Source: Puccinia triticina
Lineage: Eukaryota; Basidiomycota; Pucciniomycetes; Pucciniales; Pucciniaceae
Reading direction: 5' to 3'
DNA: 64,000 nucleotides
NCBI RefSeq assembly: GCF_026914185.1
Contig: NC_070566.1
Span: 1,240,001 to 1,304,000, forward strand
Part shown: positions 1 to 11,063 of the stretch, in pieces
Layout: every line of letters starts with the position of its first letter
How positions within the stretch are numbered: the first letter of the stretch is position 1
The notes under the pieces: generated by a model
The model's database searches: none
What the model was told of the DNA's origin: nothing
Seen by the model: the letters and a program-made list of their open reading frames with translations, nothing else
Program-made: the position numbers and the translations under genes

Positions 1-1266
1 ACGGCTGTTATCAATCTGCACCTCGAAGGCGCCGTTGATTTCGCGGATTGCTGCCTTATGGTTCAGGAGTTGAACCATGGAGATAAGGTTACGTGTTATT
101 TTCGGCACGTAAAGGGCTCCTGATAGTGTCAGAGTTTCGCCGGAGGGAAGGCGAAGCCGAGCAGTGCCGCGAGCAATGGCCACCAGCTCGGATTTGCCGC
201 TTCCGGTAAGGATGCTGATGTGGACCGGGGTGGTGTCAATGAAGTATGCCAACAAATTGAGCATATGGTTGCTTGCACCGGAGTCTAAGATGGTCGACAA
301 TGGTTTGGCGGTTGCCGTCGTGTTGTAGGTAAAAGACGGCTTGACTAGCGCCACATGATGCGCTTCCTCTTTGTCTTCATCGACTTCAGCTTGGTATGCG
401 GTCCTTTGCCGTTTCTGAGGGCGCTCCTTTTCCACGAGGGGCTTTTCCGGAGGGCGAGAAGTAGGATTGATGGTCCAGCAGTCCGCTTCCACGTGCGAGG
501 TGGCTTTGGGATTGTGCTTTCCCTTGCTGCATCTAATAATCGGAGCCGAGGTTTTCTTCGGCTTGCGACTGGTTCCTGTGGCAAGGGCTGTTGATGTGGG
601 TTCGGGGTCCTCTACAAATTTTCTCTTCGTGGCTGTCTCGTGGCGTCCGATGTCGCGAAGTTTGGCGATGATTTCCTTTGGTTTGGCCAGGGCCTTGAGG
701 TCTGCGAACAACGCCTGCATCAACATCAGTCGCCTTTTTGTAATCTTGCCCACTATCCCGCATCCAACGAGCACGTCCGGGACCTTGAGACCGAGAGAGC
801 TGAACTCGGCTAGGCTCTCTTCCATCTCGACGATGTAGGAGTTCATATCCTTGTTGTATTGGATATCTAACCACTTGTTCCAGACCTGGAACACTGACAA
901 CAGAGAGTCAGATGCGTAAATGGTCTTTATGTCTGACCATATCGCGTAGGGGTCCTGCTCGTTGTCGTCGTTAATGACGCTCGTGAAGATAGCGTTAGAG
1001 ATGGCTTCGCTAAGTATGCTACACGTGCGCAGTGCTCCTTGAAGTTCTTCGTCATCTGGTTCTTCGGACATTGGTTCTAGTATGTAGTCCTCCAGTCGCC
1101 AAGGTCGAAGATGCATCTTGATCTTGCGCTCCCATAACGGAAAGTTAGTCCCGTCGAACTTTGGGACGTTCACGTGATCTTTGTCTGGGCTGTAGGCATC
1201 GTTCTTCGGAGCTTGGGGAGTTTGTCCAGATGTGGAGCTCGAGCCTTGCGTGCGTGTATTTACCAT
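1..1266 (-). CDS. Ty1/copia Gag-protease polyprotein, 5' part (runs off window)
   Basis: An uninterrupted minus-strand frame of 422 codons runs from ATG at 1266-1264 to the window edge. The N-terminal 80 residues hold a copia Gag start (VPKFDGTNFPLWERKIKMHL). A UBN2/Retrotran_gag-like helical region follows, then a zinc knuckle (CSKGKHNPKATSHVEADCW) near residue 265, then the aspartic protease motif LDSGASNHM near residue 325, typical of copia PR. The pre-integrase region begins before the edge. I chose the ATG that directly precedes the first conserved Gag block. Integrase, RT and RNase H would lie outside the window to the left. No stop or frameshift was found, so this part could be functional. 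Sure of family, unsure whether the whole element is intact. Confidence 0.85.
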   Translation of the reverse strand, partial: MVNTRTQGSSSTSGQTPQAPKNDAYSPDKDHVNVPKFDGTNFPLWERKIKMHLRPWRLEDYILEPMSEEPDDEELQGALRTCSILSEAISNAIFTSVINDDNEQDPYAIWSDIKTIYASDSLLSVFQVWNKWLDIQYNKDMNSYIVEMEESLAEFSSLGLKVPDVLVGCGIVGKITKRRLMLMQALFADLKALAKPKEIIAKLRDIGRHETATKRKFVEDPEPTSTALATGTSRKPKKTSAPIIRCSKGKHNPKATSHVEADCWTINPTSRPPEKPLVEKERPQKRQRTAYQAEVDEDKEEAHHVALVKPSFTYNTTATAKPLSTILDSGASNHMLNLLAYFIDTTPVHISILTGSGKSELVAIARGTARLRLPSGETLTLSGALYVPKITRNLISMVQLLNHKAAIREINGAFEVQIDNSR

Positions 1267-2088
1267 CTCGTACTGCTTTCAGCTGCCGTTTGGTTGGGTG
1301 GAATCAAGCGTTCCGAGACTGTAAATCTGAAAATTTTGGAGCAACTGAAATGTTTTCCTTATCTCAATAACTTATTGTATTTACATATTTATATTGAGAT
1401 AAGTGAAAATGAAATCTGAATGGAGAATTTACCTGAAAGCAGCACGAGTGGGTGCTTTGCTTCTAGGGATAATTCTTCTAAGTTGCTTCGTCTGGGTTTG
1501 AGCTGAGATGAGAGAGATGACTGTCCGAGGGCGGGTTGATGCAGGAGCCAGTCAACTAAGTAGCCTGGTCTTATCCTGTCGGTACGGGTTTGGTTTCTTT
1601 TGATCTGCTTGTCGCGCATAGCTCGGATCAAGTCAGTCATCTGCTTTTTTATCCTTTCCTGGGTCACAGGAGTTGGACTACTCACCGGCTGCGGTGCTGG
1701 CCGTGATCCTATCGAGTAGGATGGCTGGGGTCTGACTGCCGAGACGGTCTGCGAGGGATCTACGAGAGTAAAGTTGGTCAGCTTATCTGAGCCATAACTT
1801 TATCTCTCCACGAGCACGTACCCGGAGGCTGAGTCTATTCTTCCTTTCCCCGGTGCGGTTGCCGTTACGGTTTCCGTATCTGCAAGTGATCAAGCGGGGC
1901 TTGTCAGCTCGAGATTGGGTTAGGTTTTGGGTCTGGACTGCTCGAGGGGTCTTACCTCTTTGCGCAGCTGGGTCTATGTTTCTGGCTAACCGCGCGAGCT
2001 TCCTTTGCGGTTGCTGCGGGTGGTCTGGGCTTGGCCGCACCAGCTTCCTTAGCGGTTGCTGGGGGTGTTCTGGTCCTGTATTCTTACA
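1267..2088. other. copia leader and possible LTR, boundaries unresolved
   Basis: This stretch lies upstream of the minus-strand copia Gag start, where a leader and 5' LTR are expected. Only one LTR could be in the window, so its ends cannot be set by comparison, and I see no clear tRNA primer site. A minus-strand frame at about 1434-1685 reads well but starts at GTG and has no recognisable family. Confidence 0.3.
1358..1403. repeat. 12-bp perfect inverted repeat hairpin
   Basis: Arms at 1358-1369 (CTTATCTCAATA) and 1392-1403 are perfect reverse complements around a 22-nt AT-rich loop. The stem extends further with one bulge. It lies in the leader of the copia element and may be a structured leader or a small MITE relic. 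Confidence 0.6.
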
Positions 2089-2166
2089 GAGATTAGCGCA
2101 GTCGTTTCCCCTGACGCCACGAGATTAGCGCAGTCGTTTACCTTGACGCCACGAGATTAGCGCAGA
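2089..2166. repeat. 32-bp tandem repeat, about 2.4 copies
   Basis: GAGATTAGCGCAG starts at 2089, 2121 and 2153, an exact 32-bp period, with the segment between (GTCGTTTaCCtTGACGCCAC) differing at a few bases. No function is seen. Confidence 0.8.
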
Positions 2167-2287
2167 GGGGGTTGTTCCTGAAAACACCCTGAGACAAGGT
2201 GATAAGAAAAAAAACCTGAAACACCAATCAAAAGGTCCGTGAAAATAATTGTCATAAGTAAATGATGAAATTGGATTAAGCATGGTG

Positions 2288-2510
2288 TTTGAACTGCATA
2301 CACTACCTGAGACAAGTTGCGGCCAAAGACTTGTCTGATTTGGGCTTTTGAAAGCCAAGGCGGGAAGGTTGTAGTCGCGGAGCTTGAGGAAAAATGATGT
2401 TTCAATTCCGTACACTACATGCGACAAGTTCGCGCCAGGGTTCGTCGGATTCGGGTTTTTGGAGGCCGAGGCGGAATCATTGAATTGTCGGAGCTGGAGG
2501 ACATTTAAGG
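2288..2510. repeat. diverged 112-bp tandem duplication
   Basis: Copy one (2288-2399) and copy two (2400-2510) align throughout, for example TACACTACcTGaGACAAGTT against TACACTACaTGcGACAAGTT. Many differences are CpG in copy two and TpG or CpA in copy one, as methyl-cytosine decay would give. No coding call is made. Confidence 0.65.
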
Positions 2511-3596
2511 GCGCCTCTCGACAGCTTCGAAAAGTCACGGCTCAAATCCCCTGTAGCACTTGCTCAGGTTGAGGGTAGCTTGTCCTTGTGCCTCCGCCAT
2601 TGCACTTGCAATGCGCTTGAGGGTCAAGTAATCAAACTTTAGCCCACCTGTCGCACTTGCACAGGTTGCGCGCCCCTCTTTTAAACCTCCATCCCCGCAT
2701 TTGTGGGTGATCTGAGGCTCACATTGTTTCACTGCGCTTCTGCAGCTCAATAAATAATTTGGGATTTCCATGTTTTTTCCCCTGGTGCGCGAGCCCAGGG
2801 TCAACATTTTGCCCACTTCTGGCCCGAGGAGGGAGAACCCGGCCCCTTTTCATCCGTGATTCACTGATTGGGGGGCCAGTCCAAGGCATTCATGTTCGGG
2901 GACTTAAAACAATTTTTCTGGGGAAAAGTCAAACGTACTTTTACCTCCAAGGAAAAATGGTGGGCAGTTGTTTGAAGATCAAGCCTTGCACAGCAAGGCC
3001 TGATTTTTGGGCTTCTTGGTAGCACCATAGGGGAAACCCTTGATCCCAATTTCCACGGAAATGTGGATTTAATAGACTTAGATTTTCACGTGTAAAAGCT
3101 ATGTGTGAAAAGTAACATAATTAATACAATGGATGTTTCTCACCCGTGCTCTCTTTTCACGGTGTACAGGTAATATCTCTTCTAATATATTTTGGACCTA
3201 CTTTGCGCAGCAGAGAAGAACTCTTTGCGCACAGAATTGACCGTCCATTGACGTCAAGCCCGCTTTGCGCGCAAGCCGAAAAATACTTCGCGCACAGAAA
3301 TCACCAAATGACATATTTGATGTGATTTCTTTACCAAAAAAAGAGGGAGGTTTTTTTGCCTCCCCCAACAGTTTTTGAAAATTTTAGGGCGACCCTTATG
3401 GTGCCAAAAAAATCCTAAACTTTAATCCCGTAAAATAGTGGATAAACCCCCGTCGGGGACTTGGTTGGCAGACTCCCCCGCTCAACGGTCAGTCCCCGGG
3501 AGATAGGAACCATCAACGAGCAGCCCCCAAGTCCACTTTGCCTAGAGGACACTGCCAGGGATACGCCAGATCCGTACCTCAGCGACACGATACGAT
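2511..3596. other. intergenic, no supported gene
   Basis: Mixed AT-rich sequence with degenerate TTTGCGCgCA motifs at 3205-3300. Frames on both strands are short and unlike each other. I see no promoter, repeat boundary or gene I can defend. Confidence 0.4.
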
Positions 3597-4070
3597 ATGA
3601 TCGATCTCCAGGAAGCATTGGCGAAACCCAACAATACGTCACAAAATCCCCAAGAATCCATGGCAGACGAGGATGAAATTACACCAAATAACCCTCAAGA
3701 ATACCTTGCGATTCCTCCACCCCCAGAAGGCACCTACCAATCCAAGGAAGAATGCTTTCAAAGCATCCAAAAATGGGCACTTGATCACGGATTCGCGATC
3801 TCAACTGCCACATCCTACAAAGTCAAACACGGAATCTGTGTTAAATATCAGTGTGACAAATCTGGCACCTATCGACCGCATCAGAAGCCAATTGAGCCCC
3901 CTGAAGGTTCCAAAGAACCAACTATCACTCCTCCTGAAGATTCTGAAGACCCCAAGCTTCCCAACAAGTCCATACAGTCCGATGATCCAACAGATAATCC
4001 TGAAGATACTGCAAAGAAAGTCCGAATGAACAACGCTAATCAAACTCGGAAAGCCGAGTGCCCGTTTTGA
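3597..4070 (+). pseudogene. truncated MULE transposase, FAR1-type zinc domain only
   Basis: ATG at 3597 opens a 157-aa frame. After an acidic N-terminus it shows the pattern of the FAR1/WRKY-GCM1-like N-terminal domain of Mutator-like transposases. A 'Fxsiqxwaxxhgfaistatsyk' helix is at residues 53-74, HGICVKYQCDKSGTYR at about 78-93, and the closing RKAECPF at the very end, followed at once by TGA. A proline/acidic insert of about 55 residues separates the two zinc half-sites, which is unusual. The MULE DDE catalytic domain is absent downstream. This is therefore a stub, or a domesticated short DNA-binding protein, rather than a working transposase. Confidence 0.6.
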
Positions 4071-5447
4071 CTGCTCTTAAAGTGTAATCACCAGGGGAGA
4101 AAGTGTTGCACTGTCTAGAGAGTGCCAGGCCTGAATTTTATACGTTGCGTGGTCTGATGTCAGTCCAATGTCAGCACTGCAGTCATGTACATGTCATTTC
4201 TATCCTTATGTTGAAGTCATTAAGAACTGTTTGAAGCATGAATCAGTCTGGAAACCTGAAGTCATGACTCCAACTGAGGTCATGTTCAAGCATAGTGGAT
4301 GCTACTTACACAACCAAATTAGAGTTTTGAAGACCCACACAACTGAACCCACAACGTGCAATTTCTGGACAACATCAGAGCTGGGCAATGCTGATCTTGG
4401 TAGCACACATCATGTATGTGGGTAAGTCTGTTGAGGTTGATTTTAATGTAGCGGAATGTTGCCAAGTGCACACCGCCATCCCTCCATTGGATCATGGTGC
4501 ACACCCCTGAGCCACCATCTTTCAACAAGAATAATTCTTGGTCAAGATTACAAAGAAGGTGCTAGTCCTATGTGCATTTGGGAGGGAGGAAAGTATCCCC
4601 AAGGGTTGAAGGCGGACCAAGCATTTTTATCCCAATGATCCTCGGAAGGGAATATCCGGAAGTAAACCCATCATGATCCTTAGGCACACCATCCCTGCCT
4701 TCCAGCCAGCAAATTTTATCATCTCTTATTGCATTGGCGGCTTTCTATGGCAATTGAGTGTGGTTAATCTCTGGTGGGGATGGATGAAGAGTATTCCTTC
4801 CCCTGAGGGGATGAGGTCCAGTTAGCAATGTCCCACATTGTTGACTGCTTGGACATCAGCAAGACTTGGAAGTTGTGCAAGTTTGGAAGTCACGCTGGTA
4901 AATCTAACAACCTCCTTCCCAGTAGCACATATATGTCTGAATGTCTTGACACATCTAGACTGATTTGGCTCGTCAGATCCACCATGATACCTCAATTAGA
5001 AATATTGAGTGGGTGGGCTGTCCTGTGGGGTGAGGGAGTTGTTACAAGATAATGAAAAGTCAATCTGCTTGAAAATGCTCTGGGAGTTTAGCCACAGTAC
5101 TTACCTGTCCTGAAATTACTTCTGTGGCAGTCAAACAAACAATCCTTCATTGAGTTACTTTGCATGCAAAAGTTGGACCTAGAGATGATGAAATCCCTTG
5201 ACCTCTTGTCCCTATGGAGAAGCTTACGATGTGTCCAAGACAAGACTTTGTCCGCAGCCTATATCAATCTTATGTAGGTAGAAAGTTATCATATTTGGGT
5301 TGGGGTACAAGTGTGTGGATGCCGGGGAATGTTATGTAACAGCTACAAACACACATCACATGCAAGGGTCAAGGGGCGCGTGGCTCCTGATGGAAGCTGC
5401 TTGGCATCTCGTCAAATGTAACAGATTCAAGAATCCACCAGATATCT
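4071..5447. other. no supported gene; 5' exons of the helicase may lie here
   Basis: No frame longer than about 85 codons that looks coding. The helicase that follows opens without a convincing initiator, so short upstream exons or the promoter are likely in 5000-5447. I cannot place them. Confidence 0.35.
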
Positions 5448-5528
5448 GTGATCAGCACCAGTGGAGCTTTTTTTGGAACTTCCGCGGCGACCCTTGCGAT
5501 CAACACGGCCACCCCATTGCCTGGTGCG

Positions 5529-7815
5529 ATGAGCAACACGTACTGTCTTGGTCAATTTGTTGCTCCGATTTCAGCATCTCTGCACTTGACCGACAACCAT
5601 GTCCCACAGGTCGGCTTCCTCCAACGAGGTCGCAGTCGAGTGCATGTGTATTGTGCCCCACGGCAGGCGGTAGGAGATCTCAGCGCAAAAGCAAGTGAGC
5701 ACCTGGGGCCGTTACTAGGCCCGACATCGACCTGCTCAAGTCCAGTTTCCACAAACGAAATTGCACCAGACAATATCAATATCATGAAGATTCGAGCGTT
5801 TGTTGTGACCCACCATGGGATGCAGCCCGAGCTGTGGGGTTGCGTGTTCAGCCGCTCCAAACACATCCACCGTATCCAGACCTCCTTCGCCGCTGCGAGC
5901 GTCGAGCTTATGCCAATCTGGAACTACAACCCAAGACTCTTCTTTGACATCCCCCATTTCGTTTCCGAAAGGCCTGAGGGGGACGTGATGGGTGGAGAAA
6001 GTTGGCTCGGAGTGGCTCTTCGACAATGCCGTACCAATCTAAAACCACATCAGATGTCAGCACTTCAATTCCTCCAAAAGAATGAGTCCGCCGATCATGA
6101 TACAAGGTTGCTGTGGAATCATCCGGCCCATGCTTGGATTCACCACCACACGGACAACGCTGGTATCAGGACGCCTCACGATGAGACTGATATTCGGCCC
6201 CAAGGATCCATACTGGCAGACGATATGGGTTTGGGGAAGACCCTGACCACACTAGCTTACATTCTCGCAACACGTGATTTGGCGGTCGAGTATCACTGGG
6301 CGGATTGGATACAGCACTCAGCAGCGACACTGGTGATTTGTCCCCTGGCAACGCTGTCTAATTGGGAGAATGAGATCAGATTACACTTTGAGGATGAGGC
6401 GATCACTTACAAAGTCTTCCACGGCTCGGATCGGAACAAGCTAAAACGGTGTGACCTGAAATCAGCTTTGGTTGTCCTCACAACCTACGAAATGATTGGT
6501 GAGAGTGGAAACAAGTCACATGCAAACCAGCCGACCATTGAGTCACTCAACCTGCGCTGGTTCAGGATTGTTCTAGATGAAGCACAGTAAGTAAATTTTG
6601 CTTGAACACCATGGAAGCCACATGAGGATGATTGTTAATGATGAGCACAGTCTGATTAGGAATCCAACTGCAAACCGGACACTCAATATTCGCCAACTTC
6701 AGTCCAAGTTTCTTCTTTTTTTGACGGGGACGCCACTCCAAAATCGCCTCTCGGACCTACAAAGCTTGATAACAACTTTGAAGGTTGCGCCGTGGGACAA
6801 TGAACTTATCTGGCAAAGATGTCTCATTCCAAAAATGAAAGTCGGGGCTCCGGAGGCTATTAAGAGCCTGGCACAGTTGATGAAGTCCATCTGCCTCCGA
6901 AGAACAAAAGATGTCCTTTTGAATCTCCCCCAGAAAATGGAACACGCTGTGGTAGTCCAATGTAGCGAGAAGTGGGAGCCATGTTCACGGGAATTGCACG
7001 CGAGGTTTATCCGGACCTTTGGAAGACTTCGCACATCCGGGGAACTGTGGGACCCTGCAGAGTTTTTCCGACAGTTGATGATGCTCCGCCAGTTCTGCAA
7101 CCATCCTATTTTCGCACGGGCAGATCTACCAAACCAAGCAACATGGCGATGGCAAGACTCCAGCAAGGTTGTTCATCTGATAGGCAGTCTGCGGAGCTTC
7201 CTAGAAGGAGATCAAGGGATTGAACGCACAAAGGCAGTCATATTTTCGAGTTTTGTTGCATTTTTGCAGATGTAAGCAGAGAGGTTCGGCTCAGATTCTG
7301 ATGGCTGCGTGCTGATCTGCTATTTTTGAAGCATCAGGCGAGCCCTGGAAGAGCATCATATTGGGTTTACTTGGCTCACAGGGGCCTTAAGGGTAGCTCA
7401 GCGTGACGAAAACCTCAACACTTTCCGAAATAATGATAGCTGCAATGTTTTACTCGCGTCTGTAGAGGCAGCGGGAGTTGGGATTGATTTACAATGCGCG
7501 CAGAATGTTTACATCATGGTATGTGCTGATAAATTCATTGCAGAATTCCCAGCTGGATGACATATTCTATGTGAAATTCTAGGAACCGAGTTGGAATCCC
7601 GCAAGTGAATTTCAGGCCATTGATCGGCTTTACAGTTTGGGACAGGAGAACAGTGTGTTTGTATATTGGTACTACTTACAACGAAGTCTGGAGATGAACA
7701 TACATCAAGTCCAAAGACGGAAAGGAGAATTGGCGATGTAAGCAAACATTATTTTAACGGCCATCAATTCTCATTGATTCATTGGGAAGCTGATTCAAAC
7801 AGGAGTAAAGACTAA
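5529..7815 (+). CDS. SNF2-family DNA-dependent ATPase/helicase, five exons
   Basis: Exons 5529-6586, 6651-7271, 7332-7518, 7583-7737 and 7803-7815, joined by GT-AG introns of 64, 60, 64 and 65 nt, give 677 codons plus stop. A stop at 7739 is the alternative if the last intron is not used. Motif I is ILADDMGLGKT. The first intron splits the DEAH box, and splicing restores DEAHLIRNP. Motif III is LTGTPLQN, motif IV KAVIFSSF, motif V EAAGVGIDL, and motif VI WNPASEFQAIDRLYSLGQ. Lobes 1 and 2 are joined directly, with no RING finger as in Rad5/HLTF. In motif VI the second arginine of the usual RxxRxGQ is serine, which may impair ATP hydrolysis. The frame is open from about 5448 with no ATG before 5529, so the true start may be in an upstream exon. 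It converges on the gene at 7914-9021. Confidence 0.85.
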
Positions 7816-7913
7816 GTGTACCTAGGGCGGGAAACAAAGAATACGAGTGTGCTCAGCTCCTCATGAAACATCTATGCAGTTAGAATTATACTGCTTACCC
7901 GAGCTGTAAATTA

Positions 7914-9021
7914 TCAGCAATAAGTGACCAATTTCGGAAACACAATACAATCCCATGGGTTGAGTAGCTCTCTTTGGGAGTTGGAAAGGTGGGACAGGTA
8001 TTGTGGAGCGTAGCAGTTGATGGGTAGGTGTTGTGGCACATCTTTGAAGATGTCTGAGGAGCGCACGTCCGAACTTTTTAGGCGGGACTCAAGGATGAAC
8101 TGAGAAACATAGATGCGTCCGTTGGTGTTGATCTTCTTCTGTACATATATGTTATCCAACTTTGCCGCCAGCCTGCCAAATTCTTCAGATCTCCAAGACA
8201 TTGGCACCTTGACGAGAGACCGAGTAGGTGCGGTTTCAGTGTCAGAAGTTGCTTTGATGTTATCAAATAGCGATTTTACAGAGGATCGAACAGGGAGTGT
8301 AGAGAGAGTTTCTTGACGGTGTTGCTGAACCTGGGAATGCGCAGCCAGATGATTAGAAGCAGTCACCAGAACATCAGACATTGAAAGTGCCCACCTGCAT
8401 GCGGATTTTGGATTTGCATTCCGACTCCTTCTTTTTCAACTTCTGCTCAGGAGAAAATCGGCCAAGTCTCAGTCCGTTTTGCCTCCCAACAAACCACCGG
8501 TGGAGAATGCCAAGTTGGATGGAATGATTGTTGGCTTCCACGGGATCCATGAAGAATACTGCAAGAGCGCCCGCCTGGTAAGCGTTACACCAATGCTTCA
8601 GGACGAATTTTGCAAACAACTGGTTCCAGTGGGTGTCCCACGGATGATCCCACGCAAAGGTAACACCGGGGAAGTGAGAGTTCGCAAGGTCTTGAAGAAA
8701 GATGTTTCTGAAGATGGGGTGGATTGTCTGGGATTTGCCCAGCAGAGCTTCTGGTGGAATGGGATCTATCGTGTGTCTCAAGATCGAATCCGGCATGTTG
8801 GAACCAACGTGAAAGTCATGAGCAAGGGGACGCATCAGCCAATCTGTTGTTACCGGTTTCTTGGGGGAAGTTGCAAGGTTGAGCAACGTTCTGATGAAGG
8901 CGGCAATGCTTTGAGCGCAGGGTGATTTGGAGTTGGGGAGGAAAGTTGAATAGACAGCGTTGATCTTGGCAACTCCGAGGGGCGGCTTACCGGTTGAGAA
9001 AGTGACCTTGGATGAGGACAT
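7914..9021 (-). CDS. unrecognised two-exon protein, 347 aa
   Basis: Exon 1 (9021-8395, 209 codons from the ATG reading MSSSKVTF) and exon 2 (8330-7914) are joined by a 64-nt GTGGGC...CAG intron with a TTCTAAT branch-like motif. Both sides are phase 0. The first exon ends in a Lys/Glu-rich segment that continues across the splice. The C-terminal part has alternating hydrophobic and charged stretches (FGRLAAKLDNIYVQKK, LPINCYAPQYL). I see no signal peptide, membrane segment or named domain. The gene ends 98 bp from the convergent SNF2 gene and its promoter side faces the 43-kb unit. It reads like a conserved rust-type gene, but I do not recognise a function. Confidence 0.65.
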
Positions 9022-9245
9022 AGCGGGATCGAAGTGGAAGGAGAGTATGGATTGACAGAGCAAAAGGTCACAGGCGCTGACATTAAATATTGTGGAGTGG
9101 TGGAGGCCATCTGTCAGGCAGGTCAGGTCACAAAGGGGTCAAAGGGGTCAATTATTAGTCAGATACAACAAGGGGGCGGGGTACTTGATCTGTTTGGATG
9201 TTGACAGCCAGCAGAGCGCAGAGGACTGTGTGGGGCTCGTGAAAT

Positions 9246-9283
9246 TGTCCACCACAACGTACAGCCAAACTTGAGGGTGGACA
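9246..9283. repeat. 38-bp dispersed palindrome, copy P1
   Basis: TGTCCACC ... GGTGGACA arms with a partly decayed centre. Related to the copies at 9389, 60128 and 60419. Confidence 0.7.
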
Positions 9284-9388
9284 CTGGCCCACAGATTGCA
9301 CACAGGTGGAGCTTGTGCCAACCCCGTCCGGGGGGATGGGGGTGCACCCGTGCAAGCAACTATTGCACGGGTTGTCCTTTGCAGTGAA

Positions 9389-9426
9389 TGTCCACCGTCA
9401 TGTTCGGCCGTACATGAGGGTGGACA
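9389..9426. repeat. 38-bp dispersed palindrome, copy P2
   Basis: TGTCCACC arm, TTCGGCCG centre, GGTGGACA arm. It lies 26 bp outside the left tip of the 43-kb unit. Confidence 0.8.
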
Positions 9427-9452
9427 GCCTGTGCTTGAAGTGACAATCCCCA

Positions 9453-11063
9453 CACTGCCAGCATATAAGCCTCGGATGCGTGCATCCCTGTTAATCTGGG
9501 ATGCACACAACCGATTCAACATTGGTTGCGCGCATCCGATGCAATCCGCATCCGAATTGACATCGGGGGACAGTAACCCAAGGGTTTTGCCACCCGATTC
9601 AAACTCGGCTGCTCCGCGGCCGAGCCAAAATTGGCAGGCTGTCTGGCCGAGGAATTGAATTCCTCGATCAGTGGCCAGCCGAGTTAACCTCGGCCGCCAC
9701 CAATCGAGCAATGGAAGCTCGGTTGACAGTTCAACCGAGCTTTCATATGATCGGTCATTCATAACCGATCATATGAAAGCTCGGTTGCGGACCCACCGAG
9801 CAAAATGAATATCGGCTGTTAACTCACCGATGATTTCGAATCATCGGTGGGTCAACAGCCGATGATTTTGAATCATCGGTTGTTAGCTCATCCGACGAAA
9901 TCGAACTGGTCAAGAGAAACTCTCCGGGGAGAAGTTACCCTCCCCGGATAACTTTCCCGGGGAGGAGCCCTCCGGCAGTTAGCACGTCGAACCACAGTGG
10001 CCGGAGCCTGCTTGCTGGTCCAAGACGTCGACTTGCCGGTCCAAGCAGACTGCTCAGACTGGCGAGCAGTGCTGGCCGATCACTTAGAGGTACCTCCTTG
10101 GCGAGCAGGTCAGCCTGCTTGCCGAGCAGATACTTATACCTGCTTCGCCAGTAGGTCAACCTGCCAAGCTGCTGGCCGAGCAGGTTCAGGTACCTGGTCA
10201 GCGAGCAGGTCAACCTGCTGGCCAGGCAGGTAACAGTGCCTTGTCGCCAGGCACCTGAGCACCTGCTCGGCGAGCAGGTTGACCTACTCGCCGAGCAGGT
10301 AAAAGCTCGCCGAGAGGGTACTTTTACCTGCTCGGCCATCAGGATGACCTGCTTGCCGAGCAGGTACAGTTACAGGTACCTGCTCCGGCTCGGCCGGCAG
10401 GTCATCCTGCTGGCCGAGCAGGTAAAAGCTCGCCGAGAGGCTACTTTCACCTGCTCGGCCATCAGGATGACCTGCTTGCCGAGCAGGTACAGTTACAGGT
10501 ACCTGCTCCGGCTCGGCCGGCAGGTCATCCTGCTGGCCAAGCAGGTAACAGTACCTGCTCGGAGCAGGTTGACCGACTCGCCAAGCAGGTAAAAGCACGC
10601 CGAGAGGCTACTTTTACCTGCTCAGCCATCAGGATGACCTGCTTGCCGAGCAGGTACAGTTACAGGTACCTGCTCCGGCTCGGCCGGCAGGTCATCCTGC
10701 TGGCCGAGCAGGTAAAAGCTCGCCGAGAGGGTACTTTTACCTGCTCGGACATCAGGATGACCTGGTCGCCGAGCAGGTACAGTGCTGCTCCGGCTCGGCC
10801 AGCAGGTTGACCTACTCGCCGAGAAGGTAAAAGCTTGCCGGGCAGGTACCTCTACCTGCTCGGCCATCATGATGACCTGCTCGCCAAGCAGGTGCTTTTA
10901 CCTGCTTTGAAAGCAGGTTGACCTGCTCGTCAAGCAGATACCTGTAGCCGCTGCGAAGTCAAGCGGAAACAAGTACCTGCTTGCCGAGCAGGTACAGGCA
11001 TGTGCTGCTCGCCGAGCAGGTACAGCGATGTGCTGCCCGCCGAGCAGCAACGGTGAAACCATT
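9453..11063. repeat. left terminal inverted repeat of the 43-kb unit
   Basis: 1611 bp. The outer 500 bp is a chain of distinct short palindromes (GAGGAATTGAATTCCTC, TTTCATATGAtcggt, GATGATTTCGAATCATC, CTCCGGGGAG). The inner 1.1 kb repeats hairpin beads of the type ACCTGCTC-GGC-GAGCAGGT at intervals of about 25-40 bp. Apparent reading frames across it are by-products of the repeats. Confidence 0.85.
9732..9787. repeat. 24-bp perfect palindrome within the TIR
   Basis: Arms 9732-9755 and 9764-9787 (core CGAGCTTTCATATGATCGG) are perfect complements around an 8-nt loop. The same hairpin is present in the right TIR. Confidence 0.85.

Noticed and set aside
9148..10598. Several 80-200-codon frames in the left TIR (and mirrored ones at 51328-52669)
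   Set aside because: They lie on hairpin beads, appear on both strands and are duplicated because the arms are inverted copies.
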